Source: a bacterium (GTDB lineage: Bacteria; Bacillota_I; Bacilli_A; Acholeplasmatales; JAEDCM01). Taken from it: a stretch of 11,477 nt of DNA. Each line of letters begins with the position of its first letter. Position 1 is the stretch's first letter. Of the stretch, positions 1 through 5,243 are shown piece after piece. The stretch lies in contig JAILIR010000227.1 of NCBI GenBank assembly GCA_024695185.1, positions 1 through 11,477 on the forward strand. The letters run 5' to 3'. A program made the position numbers and the translations under genes. The notes beneath the pieces are model-generated. The model ran no database searches and was not told the origin of the DNA. It worked only from the letters and a program-made list of their open reading frames with translations.

Positions 1-46
1 ACAATTACATATATTATTACAACAACAAAAGAATCAAGTTAAAATT

Positions 47-99
47 AAAAGGACTGAGTCCTGTGCAATACAGGATTCAATCCTCTAATCAGTCTTTTT
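47..99. terminator. Long compound hairpin, probable bidirectional terminator
   Basis: Positions 47-57 pair with 89-99 as an 11-bp stem with one G-T wobble; the core GACTGA/TCAGTC is perfect. Inside it lies a second 6-bp hairpin, 59-64 with 70-75, with loop GCAAT. The plus strand ends in five T; the complementary strand also ends in a T-rich run. It lies downstream of the minus-strand phosphatase gene and could also end a plus-strand gene left of the window. Terminator function is inferred from shape and position. The nested hairpin is larger than a typical simple terminator. Nothing else is recognisable in 1-142. Confidence 0.6.
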
Positions 100-142
100 A
101 TTAATTTGTCTAACTTTTTGGGTTCACTTCAATTCCAGTTCT

Positions 143-949
143 TTATTTTTCGTTAAATACAAATTTGTTTAATGCGTAAGCTATGCCATTTTCAGTGTTT
201 TTAACTGTTATAAATTTTGCGACTTTTTTTAGGGGCTCTATAGCATTACCCATGGCTATACCCATACCGGCATTTTTTACCATTAGATAGTCATTTTTTT
301 CATCACCAAAAGTCATTATTTCTTCATTTTTGATTCCTAAATGCTTTGCTAGAGCTTCTATAGCATACCACTTATCAGCTGTAGGCTTTAAGAACTCTAA
401 GAAGAATGGTGCACTTTTAACGATGTTATATTTTTCATATATTTCTTTAGGGAATTTCTCTATGACACTATCTAAGTATTCTGGTTCATCTACAAACATG
501 ATTTTAATGATTTCATCATTTTCTGTATAATCATCATATTTAACATAGTTTAAGTCAATATTATTTAGTGTTATTTCTAGCTTAGTGAACTTACTCATCT
601 TTTCAGAGAAGCAGCCATTCTTATCAAAGCCATGCATATTAACATTAAGTTTCTTTGATAGATCAGCTAGATAATGAACATCATTACCATTTAATTTCTC
701 ATTATATATCTTTTCTTTGGTATCGATTGTTGTTACTTCAGCACCATTAAAGCATACGGCATATCCTTTATCAGGTATTTGTAGCTCATCAATATATTTT
801 CTTATACCAAAAATAGGACGCCCTGTAGCTAGTACTACATAAATACCCATTTGTTGTGCTCTGATTAAGGCATCTCTATCAAGAGGGGATATTGTTTTAT
901 TTGGTTGAAGTAATGTTTCATCCATATCAAGCGCAATTATTTTATACAT
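143..949 (-). CDS. yidA: YidA-like HAD-superfamily (Cof-type) sugar phosphatase
   Basis: This 268-aa cytoplasmic protein is predicted to hydrolyse small phosphorylated metabolites such as sugar phosphates with Mg2+, forming an aspartyl-phosphate intermediate. HAD motif I is DMDET at residues 8-12, with nucleophile Asp8 and acid/base Asp10; Glu replaces the usual Gly after the second Asp. Motif II is Thr42 in ATGRP, motif III is Lys193, and motif IV is GDEKND at 215-220. The segment between about 80 and 190 is the Cof-type C2 cap. Length and stretches such as VDEPEYLD (153-160) and KSAPFFLEFL (178-187) resemble E. coli YidA (about 270 aa) from memory. The start is preceded by a weak GGTGA ribosome site. 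It is divergent from the esterase gene. The HAD family is certain; the exact substrate is not, because paralogues are common. Confidence 0.88.
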   Translation of the reverse strand: MYKIIALDMDETLLQPNKTISPLDRDALIRAQQMGIYVVLATGRPIFGIRKYIDELQIPDKGYAVCFNGAEVTTIDTKEKIYNEKLNGNDVHYLADLSKKLNVNMHGFDKNGCFSEKMSKFTKLEITLNNIDLNYVKYDDYTENDEIIKIMFVDEPEYLDSVIEKFPKEIYEKYNIVKSAPFFLEFLKPTADKWYAIEALAKHLGIKNEEIMTFGDEKNDYLMVKNAGMGIAMGNAIEPLKKVAKFITVKNTENGIAYALNKFVFNEK

Positions 950-968
950 AAATTTATCACCAAAGATT

Positions 969-996
969 ATTATACATAATTATTAATAATATGCAA
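969..996 (-). promoter_or_regulatory. Probable promoter of the HAD phosphatase gene
   Basis: On the minus strand, TTGCAT (996-991) and a perfect TATAAT (974-969) are separated by 16 bp. The expected start near 962 gives a leader of about 13 bases before the ATG at 949. Inferred from consensus match and position only. Confidence 0.55.
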
Positions 997-1025
997 TTTA
1001 TTTTTTAAAAAAGTTAAGATATAAT
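997..1025 (+). promoter_or_regulatory. Weak candidate promoter for the SGNH esterase unit
   Basis: A perfect TATAAT lies at 1020-1025 with a poor -35 (TTTATT, 997-1002) at 17 bp. The predicted start near 1032 falls on the Shine-Dalgarno site, so the leader would be only about 12 bases. Very AT-rich sequence makes chance matches likely, so confidence is low. Confidence 0.35.
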
Positions 1026-1043
1026 TATTTTGGAGGTGGTAAA

Positions 1044-1646
1044 GTGAGGATATTATGTTTTGGTGATTCTAATACTTGGGGTTATACACCACTAACTGGA
1101 GAGAGAAATATAAATAGATGGACAAAAGTATTACAATCAATACTACCTGATGATGAAATAATAGAAGAAGGTTTAAATGCTAGAACAATGTGTACACTTG
1201 ATAGTACTGAACCTCATAAAAATGGCTACAATTACCTACTTCCTTGCCTTGAGAGTCATTATGAATTTGACTATTTAATTTTGATGCTTGGTACTAATGA
1301 TTTAAAAACTCATTTTAATAATACTCCAAAAGATATGCTTGAAATGGTAAAGAAATTTATAAAGGTTGTTAAGAACTTTTGGGTTAATAGAGATGGTTCT
1401 AAAGTTAAATTAATTATATGTGGTATTCCACCAGTAGATGATACTAAAAAAGTATTTGAAAACTATGAAGGAACAACTAAAAAAAGAAATGAATTTAATA
1501 TGTTAGAAAAGAAGTATTGTGAAGAAAGAAATATTCCTTTTATCGATAATTCTGATTTGGAAATAGGGTTAGATGGAATACATTTAGTAGATAGTGGGCA
1601 TTTGAGGCTTGCGATTAAAATATCATCAATAATTAAGGGGGAATAA
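1044..1646 (+). CDS. SGNH/GDSL hydrolase, MsAcT-like arylesterase/acyltransferase family
   Basis: This 200-aa protein is predicted to hydrolyse carboxylic esters, or to transfer acyl groups, using a Ser-His-Asp triad. Block I is GDSNTWGY (7-14) with nucleophile Ser9. Block II is Gly43 in EEGLNART. Block III is GTND (83-86), whose Asn85 would help form the oxyanion hole. Block V is DGIH (177-180), giving Asp177 and His180. The pattern RILCFGDS, RWTKVL, EEGLNART and MLGTND follows the M. smegmatis arylesterase MsAcT as I remember it. There is no signal peptide, so it should be cytoplasmic. The start is GTG at 1044, chosen because TGGAGGTGG (1031-1039) sits at the right distance and the conserved N-terminal strand begins there. 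It is co-transcribed with the next gene, 2 bp away. The native substrate is unknown. Confidence 0.85.
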   Translation: MRILCFGDSNTWGYTPLTGERNINRWTKVLQSILPDDEIIEEGLNARTMCTLDSTEPHKNGYNYLLPCLESHYEFDYLILMLGTNDLKTHFNNTPKDMLEMVKKFIKVVKNFWVNRDGSKVKLIICGIPPVDDTKKVFENYEGTTKKRNEFNMLEKKYCEERNIPFIDNSDLEIGLDGIHLVDSGHLRLAIKISSIIKGE

Positions 1647-1648
1647 TT

Positions 1649-2122
1649 ATGAATGATTTTATAGATGTTAAATTAGCTTTCTCTAATTACATCCATAATA
1701 TAGCTGATGTAGTTTATAGATATGTAAATAATGGAGGATTAAAAAAGGTATTAATCTTTCCGTTATTCTTAATAATTTTACTTTTAGAAATAAGTTTATT
1801 TCCTATTGCCTTAATAGGTGCTATAGCAAAATGGATAATTTATTTACTAGTTTCATTAACTGAAGATAGAAGTAGTATGCTTTATGTTTTTGTAATAATG
1901 TTTGTGGAATTCTTCTTACTTTATTATGTTATGTTTGTGATTCTAATACTTTTCTATAAGCTTTTTGATTTAATGAGTAATGGCTTAGGTAGGGCAAATT
2001 ACGAATATGATGCGGATGAATTTGTTTCCCAACATGAACTAAAAAGAGACTTGGAAAATAATAGAGATGTAGAAGAGAAAAAAGAAGAAATCTATGTCAT
2101 TAATGATGAGGACTATAAATAG
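1649..2122 (+). CDS. Unrecognised small integral membrane protein
   Basis: I do not recognise this 157-aa protein. Residues 34-70 are strongly hydrophobic and could form two membrane spans or one hairpin (about 34-52 and 54-70). Another hydrophobic stretch covers about 77-103. The N-terminal 30 residues are polar with several Tyr. The tail (about 118-157) is highly charged and mostly acidic, ending near EIYVINDEDYK, so it is probably an exposed cytoplasmic tail. No catalytic motif is visible. Its ribosome site AAGGGGGA (1635-1642) lies inside the end of the SGNH esterase gene, with only 2 bp between stop and ATG. Translational coupling is therefore likely, and a shared role with the esterase is possible but unproven. 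It could be lineage-restricted. The stop codon is TAG. Confidence 0.8.
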   Translation: MNDFIDVKLAFSNYIHNIADVVYRYVNNGGLKKVLIFPLFLIILLLEISLFPIALIGAIAKWIIYLLVSLTEDRSSMLYVFVIMFVEFFLLYYVMFVILILFYKLFDLMSNGLGRANYEYDADEFVSQHELKRDLENNRDVEEKKEEIYVINDEDYK

Positions 2123-2159
2123 AATATTTAAAAAAGTGAAAAAAGTTTGCAAAAAAGTG

Positions 2160-2188
2160 TTGCATTCTTTTTTTTATAATGATACAAT
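2160..2188 (+). promoter_or_regulatory. rplK-rplA promoter with extended -10
   Basis: TTGCAT (2160-2165) is followed after 17 bp by TACAAT (2183-2188), which is preceded by TGA, making an extended -10 (TGnTACAAT). Transcription should begin near 2195. A-tracts at 2130-2156 upstream look like an UP element. A perfect TATAAT at 2175-2180 is poorly spaced from either nearby -35. Strength fits a ribosomal protein operon. Confidence 0.8.
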
Positions 2189-2194
2189 AATAGA

Positions 2195-2258
2195 GCACGT
2201 GTGTGCAAAGTGGCAGGGGTATCTCGCCCGCATGACCACAAACTGATAAACAAGGAGG
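2195..2258 (+). promoter_or_regulatory. Probable L1-binding autoregulatory leader of rplK-rplA
   Basis: The untranslated leader first forms a small hairpin, GCAC 2195-2198 with GTGC 2203-2206. A second element has an outer stem GTGG (2210-2213) with CCAC (2236-2239) and an inner stem GGG (2217-2219) with CCC (2227-2229). The asymmetric internal loop is CAG on one side and GCATGA on the other. A stem with an ATGA-type loop next to CCAC, just before rplK, resembles the mRNA mimic of the 23S L1 site used for feedback by ribosomal protein L1. This assignment rests on layout and memory of the motif, not on a covariance search. The rplK ribosome site AAGGAGG (2252-2258) follows, so bound L1 could block initiation. 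Confidence 0.55.
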
Positions 2259-2266
2259 AAGTTATT

Positions 2267-2692
2267 ATGGCTAAGGAAATTGTAAGAAAAATCAAGCTAC
2301 AAGTACCTGCTGGTAAAGCAAACCCAGCTCCACCTATCGGTCCAGCATTAGGACAAGCACAAGTAAATATACCTGCGTTCTGTTCACAATTCAATGATGC
2401 TACTAGAGATAAGATGGGATATATCTGTCCAGTAATTATTACTGTATATGATGATCGTTCATTTACTTTCGTTGTTAAGACACCACCAGCAAGCGATCTA
2501 TTAAAGAAAGCTGCTAACATTCAAAAAGGTTCTGACAACAGTATTAAGAACAAAGTTGCTAAGGTAACTAGAGCAAAGATTAAAGAAATCGCTGAAATGA
2601 AGATGCCAGACTTAAATGCCAATGATATTGAAGCAGCAATGAAGATTATTGAAGGTACTGCTAGAAATATGGGTATTGAAGTTGTAGACTAA
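2267..2692 (+). CDS. rplK: 50S ribosomal protein L11
   Basis: This 141-aa protein, the usual family length, binds the GTPase-centre region of 23S rRNA and forms the base of the L7/L12 stalk. The N-terminal domain has the Pro-rich signature [17 protein letters not shown] (14-30). The C-terminal rRNA-binding domain includes KNKVAKVT (94-101) and the typical end GTARNMGI (130-137). Gln32 and Pro36-Ala37 in QVNIPAFC differ from the common GVNIMEFC-type sequence. The start is ATG 2267, preceded by AAGGAGG (2252-2258) with 8-bp spacing. An in-frame GTG at 2201 lies in the structured leader and lacks family homology. rplA follows after 31 bp in the same transcript. secE-nusG, the common upstream neighbours, are absent here. 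Confidence 0.98.
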   Translation: MAKEIVRKIKLQVPAGKANPAPPIGPALGQAQVNIPAFCSQFNDATRDKMGYICPVIITVYDDRSFTFVVKTPPASDLLKKAANIQKGSDNSIKNKVAKVTRAKIKEIAEMKMPDLNANDIEAAMKIIEGTARNMGIEVVD

Positions 2693-2723
2693 AAAAGCTT
2701 TACGAAATTAATAGGAGGATAAT

Positions 2724-3410
2724 ATGAAAAGAGGAAAGAAGTACATTGAAGCTGCAAAGCTTGTAGATAGTACTAAGAAGTATCCTGCAACTGAAGCTTG
2801 TGAATTAGCTAAGAAAACTAACTGCGCTAAATTCGATGCAACAGTTGAAGCTGCATTCCGTTTAAATATTGACCCACGTAAGGCTGAACAAAATCTACGT
2901 GGCGCAATCGTTTTACCATACGGAACAGGAAAAACTAAAAGAGTACTAGTAATCGCAAAGACTGCTAAAGCACAAGAAGCTCTTGCTGCTGGAGCAGATT
3001 ATGCTGGAGATGCTGAATATATTGAAAAGATTAAAGGCGGATGGTTCGAATTTGATACAATCATCGCTACTCCAGATATGATGGCTGAACTTGGTAAATT
3101 AGGACGTGTTTTAGGTCCTAAAGGTTTAATGCCAAACCCTAAGACAGGAACAGTAACTATGAATGTTGCTGATGCTGTTAGGGATGCTAAGGGTGGTAAG
3201 ATTGAATACCGTACTGATAAAGTAGGTAACATCTTAGTACCAATTGGAAAAGTATCATTTGATGCTGATAAGTTATTCGGTAACTTAAAAGCAATTAAAG
3301 ATCAATTAGATAGAATTAAGCCAACTACAGTTAAAGGTACATACATGAAGAACATCGTTGTTACAACAACTATGGGACCTGGAATCAAAGTTGACGAAGC
3401 TACATTCTAA
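2724..3410 (+). CDS. rplA: 50S ribosomal protein L1
   Basis: This 228-aa protein, normal for the family, binds 23S rRNA at the L1 stalk and helps move deacylated tRNA out of the E site. In many bacteria it also represses its own mRNA through the rplK leader, which suits the leader candidate at 2195-2258. The signature [15 protein letters not shown] spans residues 131-145. The N-terminal segment (4-40) and the C-terminal [20 protein letters not shown] part together form domain I around the central domain II. The start ATG has AGGAGG at 2713-2718. The gene is followed by 139 bp carrying the L10 leader before rplJ. Confidence 0.98.
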   Translation: MKRGKKYIEAAKLVDSTKKYPATEACELAKKTNCAKFDATVEAAFRLNIDPRKAEQNLRGAIVLPYGTGKTKRVLVIAKTAKAQEALAAGADYAGDAEYIEKIKGGWFEFDTIIATPDMMAELGKLGRVLGPKGLMPNPKTGTVTMNVADAVRDAKGGKIEYRTDKVGNILVPIGKVSFDADKLFGNLKAIKDQLDRIKPTTVKGTYMKNIVVTTTMGPGIKVDEATF

Positions 3411-3429
3411 TAATTAATCTATTATAATT

Positions 3430-3531
3430 TAATCACCGTAGAATCAGGTGCTGATTAAGCTTAATTTCCTGCCGAGGTAGTTATATTAGTTATTTAACTC
3501 TTTTCTCGTGCAGGAAAGAGTTATATTTTTT
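3430..3531 (+). promoter_or_regulatory. L10 leader (rplJ attenuator, L10-L12 binding RNA)
   Basis: The stretch from CACCGTAGA (3434-3442) through AGGTGC (3446-3451) to TTTCCTGCCGAGG (3465-3477) matches the conserved core of the bacterial L10 leader. TAATCA (3430-3435) pairs with TGATTA (3452-3457) to close the first hairpin. TTTCCTGC (3465-3472) pairs perfectly with GCAGGAAA (3510-3517). That long stem encloses one arm of the terminator at 3496-3522 and shares bases 3515-3517 with the other arm, so the two folds exclude each other. In B. subtilis the L10(L12)4 complex is known to drive termination in the rplJL leader. The same logic is inferred here. Confidence 0.88.
3496..3531 (+). terminator. 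Attenuator terminator inside the L10 leader
   Basis: AACTCTTT (3496-3503) pairs perfectly with AAAGAGTT (3515-3522) around an 11-base loop. Six T follow at 3526-3531, just before the rplJ ribosome site. It competes with the TTTCCTGC/GCAGGAAA stem. The stem is AT-rich and modest, which fits conditional rather than absolute termination. Confidence 0.65.
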
Positions 3532-3549
3532 GATGAAGGAGGTAACCTT

Positions 3550-4044
3550 ATGGAAAAAGAAGTTTTACTTCAAAAGAAAGCTGATGTTGATGCATTAACT
3601 AAGAGAATGCAAGAAGCAAAGACTATCGTTGCATTTGACTATGTCGGACTTACAGTTGAACAATTCACTGATTTAAGAAGACAACTTAGAGCAGCTGGCT
3701 GTGAAGTTCAAGTAATTAAAAACAACATTTCTAGAAGAGCATCAGAAGCTGCAGGATATGCAGGATTAGCTGAATACTTCAAGGGTCCAAAAGCAGTTGC
3801 ATTTTCAAATAGTGATGTAGTTGCTCCTGCTAAAATCATTTATGAATTTAGTAAGAAGTGTGAAGTTGTTCAAATCAAAGCTGGTGTTGTAGAAGGACAA
3901 GTTCAAAATGAAAAAGGTATTATCGGTTTAGCAACATTACCATCAAGAGAGACATTATTAACTATGTTAGCTATGGGTATGTTACAACCATTAAGAGATT
4001 TAGCTGTTGGCTTAAATATGTTAACAGAAAAAGAAGCAAATTAA
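3550..4044 (+). CDS. rplJ: 50S ribosomal protein L10
   Basis: This 164-aa protein anchors L7/L12 dimers to the ribosome through its C-terminal helix and contacts 23S rRNA through its N-terminal domain. The conserved N-terminal part includes VAFDYVGLTVEQFTDLR (27-43), KNN (57-59) and YFKGPKAVAF (76-85). The C-terminal helix (about 136-160) is the L12-docking spine. The start ATG 3550 is chosen because AAGGAGGT (3536-3543) lies 6 bp upstream and the protein aligns from its Met. An in-frame GTG at 3508 lies within the L10 leader hairpin and would add 14 unconserved residues. The complex of L10 with L12 is expected to feed back on the leader at 3430-3531. rplL follows after 34 bp. Confidence 0.98.
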   Translation: MEKEVLLQKKADVDALTKRMQEAKTIVAFDYVGLTVEQFTDLRRQLRAAGCEVQVIKNNISRRASEAAGYAGLAEYFKGPKAVAFSNSDVVAPAKIIYEFSKKCEVVQIKAGVVEGQVQNEKGIIGLATLPSRETLLTMLAMGMLQPLRDLAVGLNMLTEKEAN

Positions 4045-4078
4045 TCGAAAAAATTATAAATATTAGGAGGAAAATAAA

Positions 4079-4456
4079 ATGGCAAAGATTAATAAAGAAG
4101 AATTTATCGCTGGGTTAAAAGAAATGACTATCCTTGAAATTAAGGAATTAGTAGATGCAATGAAAGAAGAATTTGGTATCGATCCAACTGCTGTAGCTGT
4201 TGCTGCTCCAGGTGCTGGTGCAGGTGCTGCTGAAGCTGCTGCTCCAACTGAAGTATCAGTTATCCTTGAAAGTGCTGGTGCAACAAAGATCGCTGTTATC
4301 AAAGTTGTTAGAGAAATCACTGGTCTAGGATTAAAAGAAGCTAAAGACTTAGTTGATGGAGCTCCAAAACCAATCAAAGAAAACATCAAACCAGAAGAAG
4401 CTAAAGAAATTGCTGATAAATTAACTGAACAAGGTGCTACTGTAAGCATTAAGTAA
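4079..4456 (+). CDS. rplL: 50S ribosomal protein L7/L12
   Basis: This 125-aa acidic protein forms dimers on L10 and recruits and activates translational GTPases such as EF-Tu and EF-G. The helical N-terminal dimerisation domain covers about 1-35. An Ala/Gly/Pro-rich flexible hinge spans about 38-57, with [13 protein letters not shown] at 44-56. The globular C-terminal domain (about 58-125) holds the factor-binding helix, [18 protein letters not shown] (75-92). It starts at an ATG with AGGAGG at 4065-4070 and 8-bp spacing. A terminator-like hairpin lies 17 bp beyond its stop, which may help keep L7/L12 expression above the downstream polymerase genes. Confidence 0.98.
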   Translation: MAKINKEEFIAGLKEMTILEIKELVDAMKEEFGIDPTAVAVAAPGAGAGAAEAAAPTEVSVILESAGATKIAVIKVVREITGLGLKEAKDLVDGAPKPIKENIKPEEAKEIADKLTEQGATVSIK

Positions 4457-4473
4457 TTAAATTAAAAAGTAAT

Positions 4474-4502
4474 AAAACCTGAGTCTTAGCACTCAGGTTT
4501 TT
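4474..4502 (+). terminator. Terminator-like hairpin after rplL
   Basis: AAAACCTGAGT (4474-4484) pairs perfectly with ACTCAGGTTTT (4491-4501), an 11-bp stem with a 6-base loop. T 4498-4502 forms a short T-run that is interrupted by GACC before a further T-stretch. It may be a partial terminator separating rplJL expression from rpoBC, as known for this position in E. coli. Efficiency is unknown. Confidence 0.75.
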
Positions 4503-4526
4503 GACCTTATTTTTTGGGGGTAAAAA

Positions 4527-5120
4527 ATGGCTCATTATTTTACTGACAATACTGATTTAAAAAGTGAATTATTCACCTATGAAGCAACTATTTTAGGAGT
4601 TAAATACACCCTTTATTCTGATAATGGAGTGTTCTCGAAAGAACACTTAGACTTCGGTAGTTTATTACTTATCGAAGAGTTCAAAAATCCAGATATAGAG
4701 GGAAAATTACTAGATTTAGGTTGTGGTAATGGAGTAATTGGAATAGCTTTAGGTAAGTCCTATAAAAGGGACGTTTTTATGGTTGATATAAATCCTAGAG
4801 CAACTCTTTTAGCTAGTAAAAATGCAACTTTAAATAAGGTTAATCATCAAGTACTAACAACTGATTGCTTAAATGGTGTAGAAGAAGAGTTCGCCTGCGT
4901 TTTAACTAACCCACCAATTAGGGCTGGTAAGAAGGTTGTGTATAATTTCTTTTTAGAGTCATTTAATCACCTAAAAACGAATGGTGAATTATGGTTTGTT
5001 ATGAGAAGAAATCATGGTGTAGAATCAGCTATCAAATACATTGATGAATTATTTAACAATCATGAGGTTGTTAAAAGAAAAAATGGTTTTTGGATTGTAA
5101 AAGCCATAAAATTAAAATAA
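4527..5120 (+). CDS. ybxB: YbxB/RsmC-like class I SAM-dependent methyltransferase
   Basis: This 197-aa predicted methyltransferase has the RsmC-type fold and is likely to act on RNA guanine N2, though its substrate is not shown by the sequence. The SAM-binding motif I is LLDLGCGNGVIGIAL (61-75), with acidic motif II VDIN (86-89). The catalytic motif IV is TNPPIRAGKK (127-136). SDNGVFSKEHLDFGS (31-45) is the family N-terminal signature. Only the catalytic domain is present, about the length of B. subtilis YbxB (roughly 200 aa), whereas E. coli RsmC has an extra N-terminal domain. Its place between rplL and rpoB matches the Bacillus order. The ribosome site is an unusual GGGGGT (4516-4521). It probably depends on readthrough of the hairpin at 4474-4502. 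It could be placed as rsmC by some annotations. Confidence 0.92.
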   Translation: MAHYFTDNTDLKSELFTYEATILGVKYTLYSDNGVFSKEHLDFGSLLLIEEFKNPDIEGKLLDLGCGNGVIGIALGKSYKRDVFMVDINPRATLLASKNATLNKVNHQVLTTDCLNGVEEEFACVLTNPPIRAGKKVVYNFFLESFNHLKTNGELWFVMRRNHGVESAIKYIDELFNNHEVVKRKNGFWIVKAIKLK

Positions 5121-5134
5121 TTTTATATAAACTG

Positions 5135-5163
5135 TTGACTATTTGTTTTTCATATAGTATAAT
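5135..5163 (+). promoter_or_regulatory. rpoB promoter
   Basis: TTGACT (5135-5140) and a perfect TATAAT (5158-5163) are separated by the ideal 17 bp, one mismatch from full consensus. Transcription should start near 5170, giving rpoB about 74 bases of leader. This gives rpoBC its own strong promoter besides any readthrough from rplJL. Confidence 0.85.
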
Positions 5164-5169
5164 AGTAAA

Positions 5170-5225
5170 ATGCGTAATGGCGCATATTTGCGTTGTAATT
5201 ATTTATAAATAATTAAGAATTTTTT
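5170..5225 (+). promoter_or_regulatory. Structured rpoB 5' leader
   Basis: ATGCG (5170-5174) can pair with CGCAT (5181-5185), while CGCA (5181-5184) can instead pair with TGCG (5189-5192), so the two hairpins compete. A perfect 20-bp A/T-only palindrome at 5196-5215 follows, and six T lie at 5220-5225 just before the AAGGAG ribosome site (5230-5235). The pairing is visible; any attenuator role is inferred, since A/T stems are weak. I do not recognise a named family here. Confidence 0.4.
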
Positions 5226-5243
5226 ATAGAAGGAGTGGCTTAA

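Noticed and set aside
51..94. tRNA-like arrangement (anticodon-like stem TCCTG/CAGGA, T-arm-like GGATTCAATCC)
   Set aside because: The loop lacks U33, there is no acceptor or D arm of proper length, and the outer stem with T-run fits a terminator.
2151..2173. Hairpin AAAAAAG/CTTTTTT that could terminate the esterase-membrane protein unit
   Set aside because: The stem is almost wholly A-T and overlaps the rplK promoter; it is more simply explained by A- and T-tracts.
2201..2266. In-frame GTG extension upstream of rplK
   Set aside because: It lies in the probable L1 leader, has no ribosome site, and the added residues are not part of L11; ATG 2267 has AAGGAGG at good spacing.
2128..2520. Minus-strand open frame across the rplK start
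   Set aside because: It is antisense to rplK and its promoter, with no recognisable protein features; a shadow of the coding strand.
3391..3428. Possible rplJ promoter with TTGACG (3391-3396) and TATAAT (3423-3428)
   Set aside because: The 26-bp gap is too long, no good -35 sits at 16-18 bp, and the start would fall inside the first stem of the L10 leader. A weak internal promoter cannot be excluded.
3454..3465. 12-bp palindrome ATTAAGCTTAAT in the L10 leader
   Set aside because: It overlaps the first leader hairpin and is short and AT-rich; probably incidental, or at most an alternative fold of the leader.
3508..3549. In-frame GTG extension upstream of rplJ
   Set aside because: The GTG is inside the L10 leader hairpin; ATG 3550 has AAGGAGGT and matches the family start.
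4063..4449. Minus-strand open frame opposite rplL
   Set aside because: Ala/Ser-rich antisense shadow of the rplL hinge and C-terminal domain; no family resemblance.
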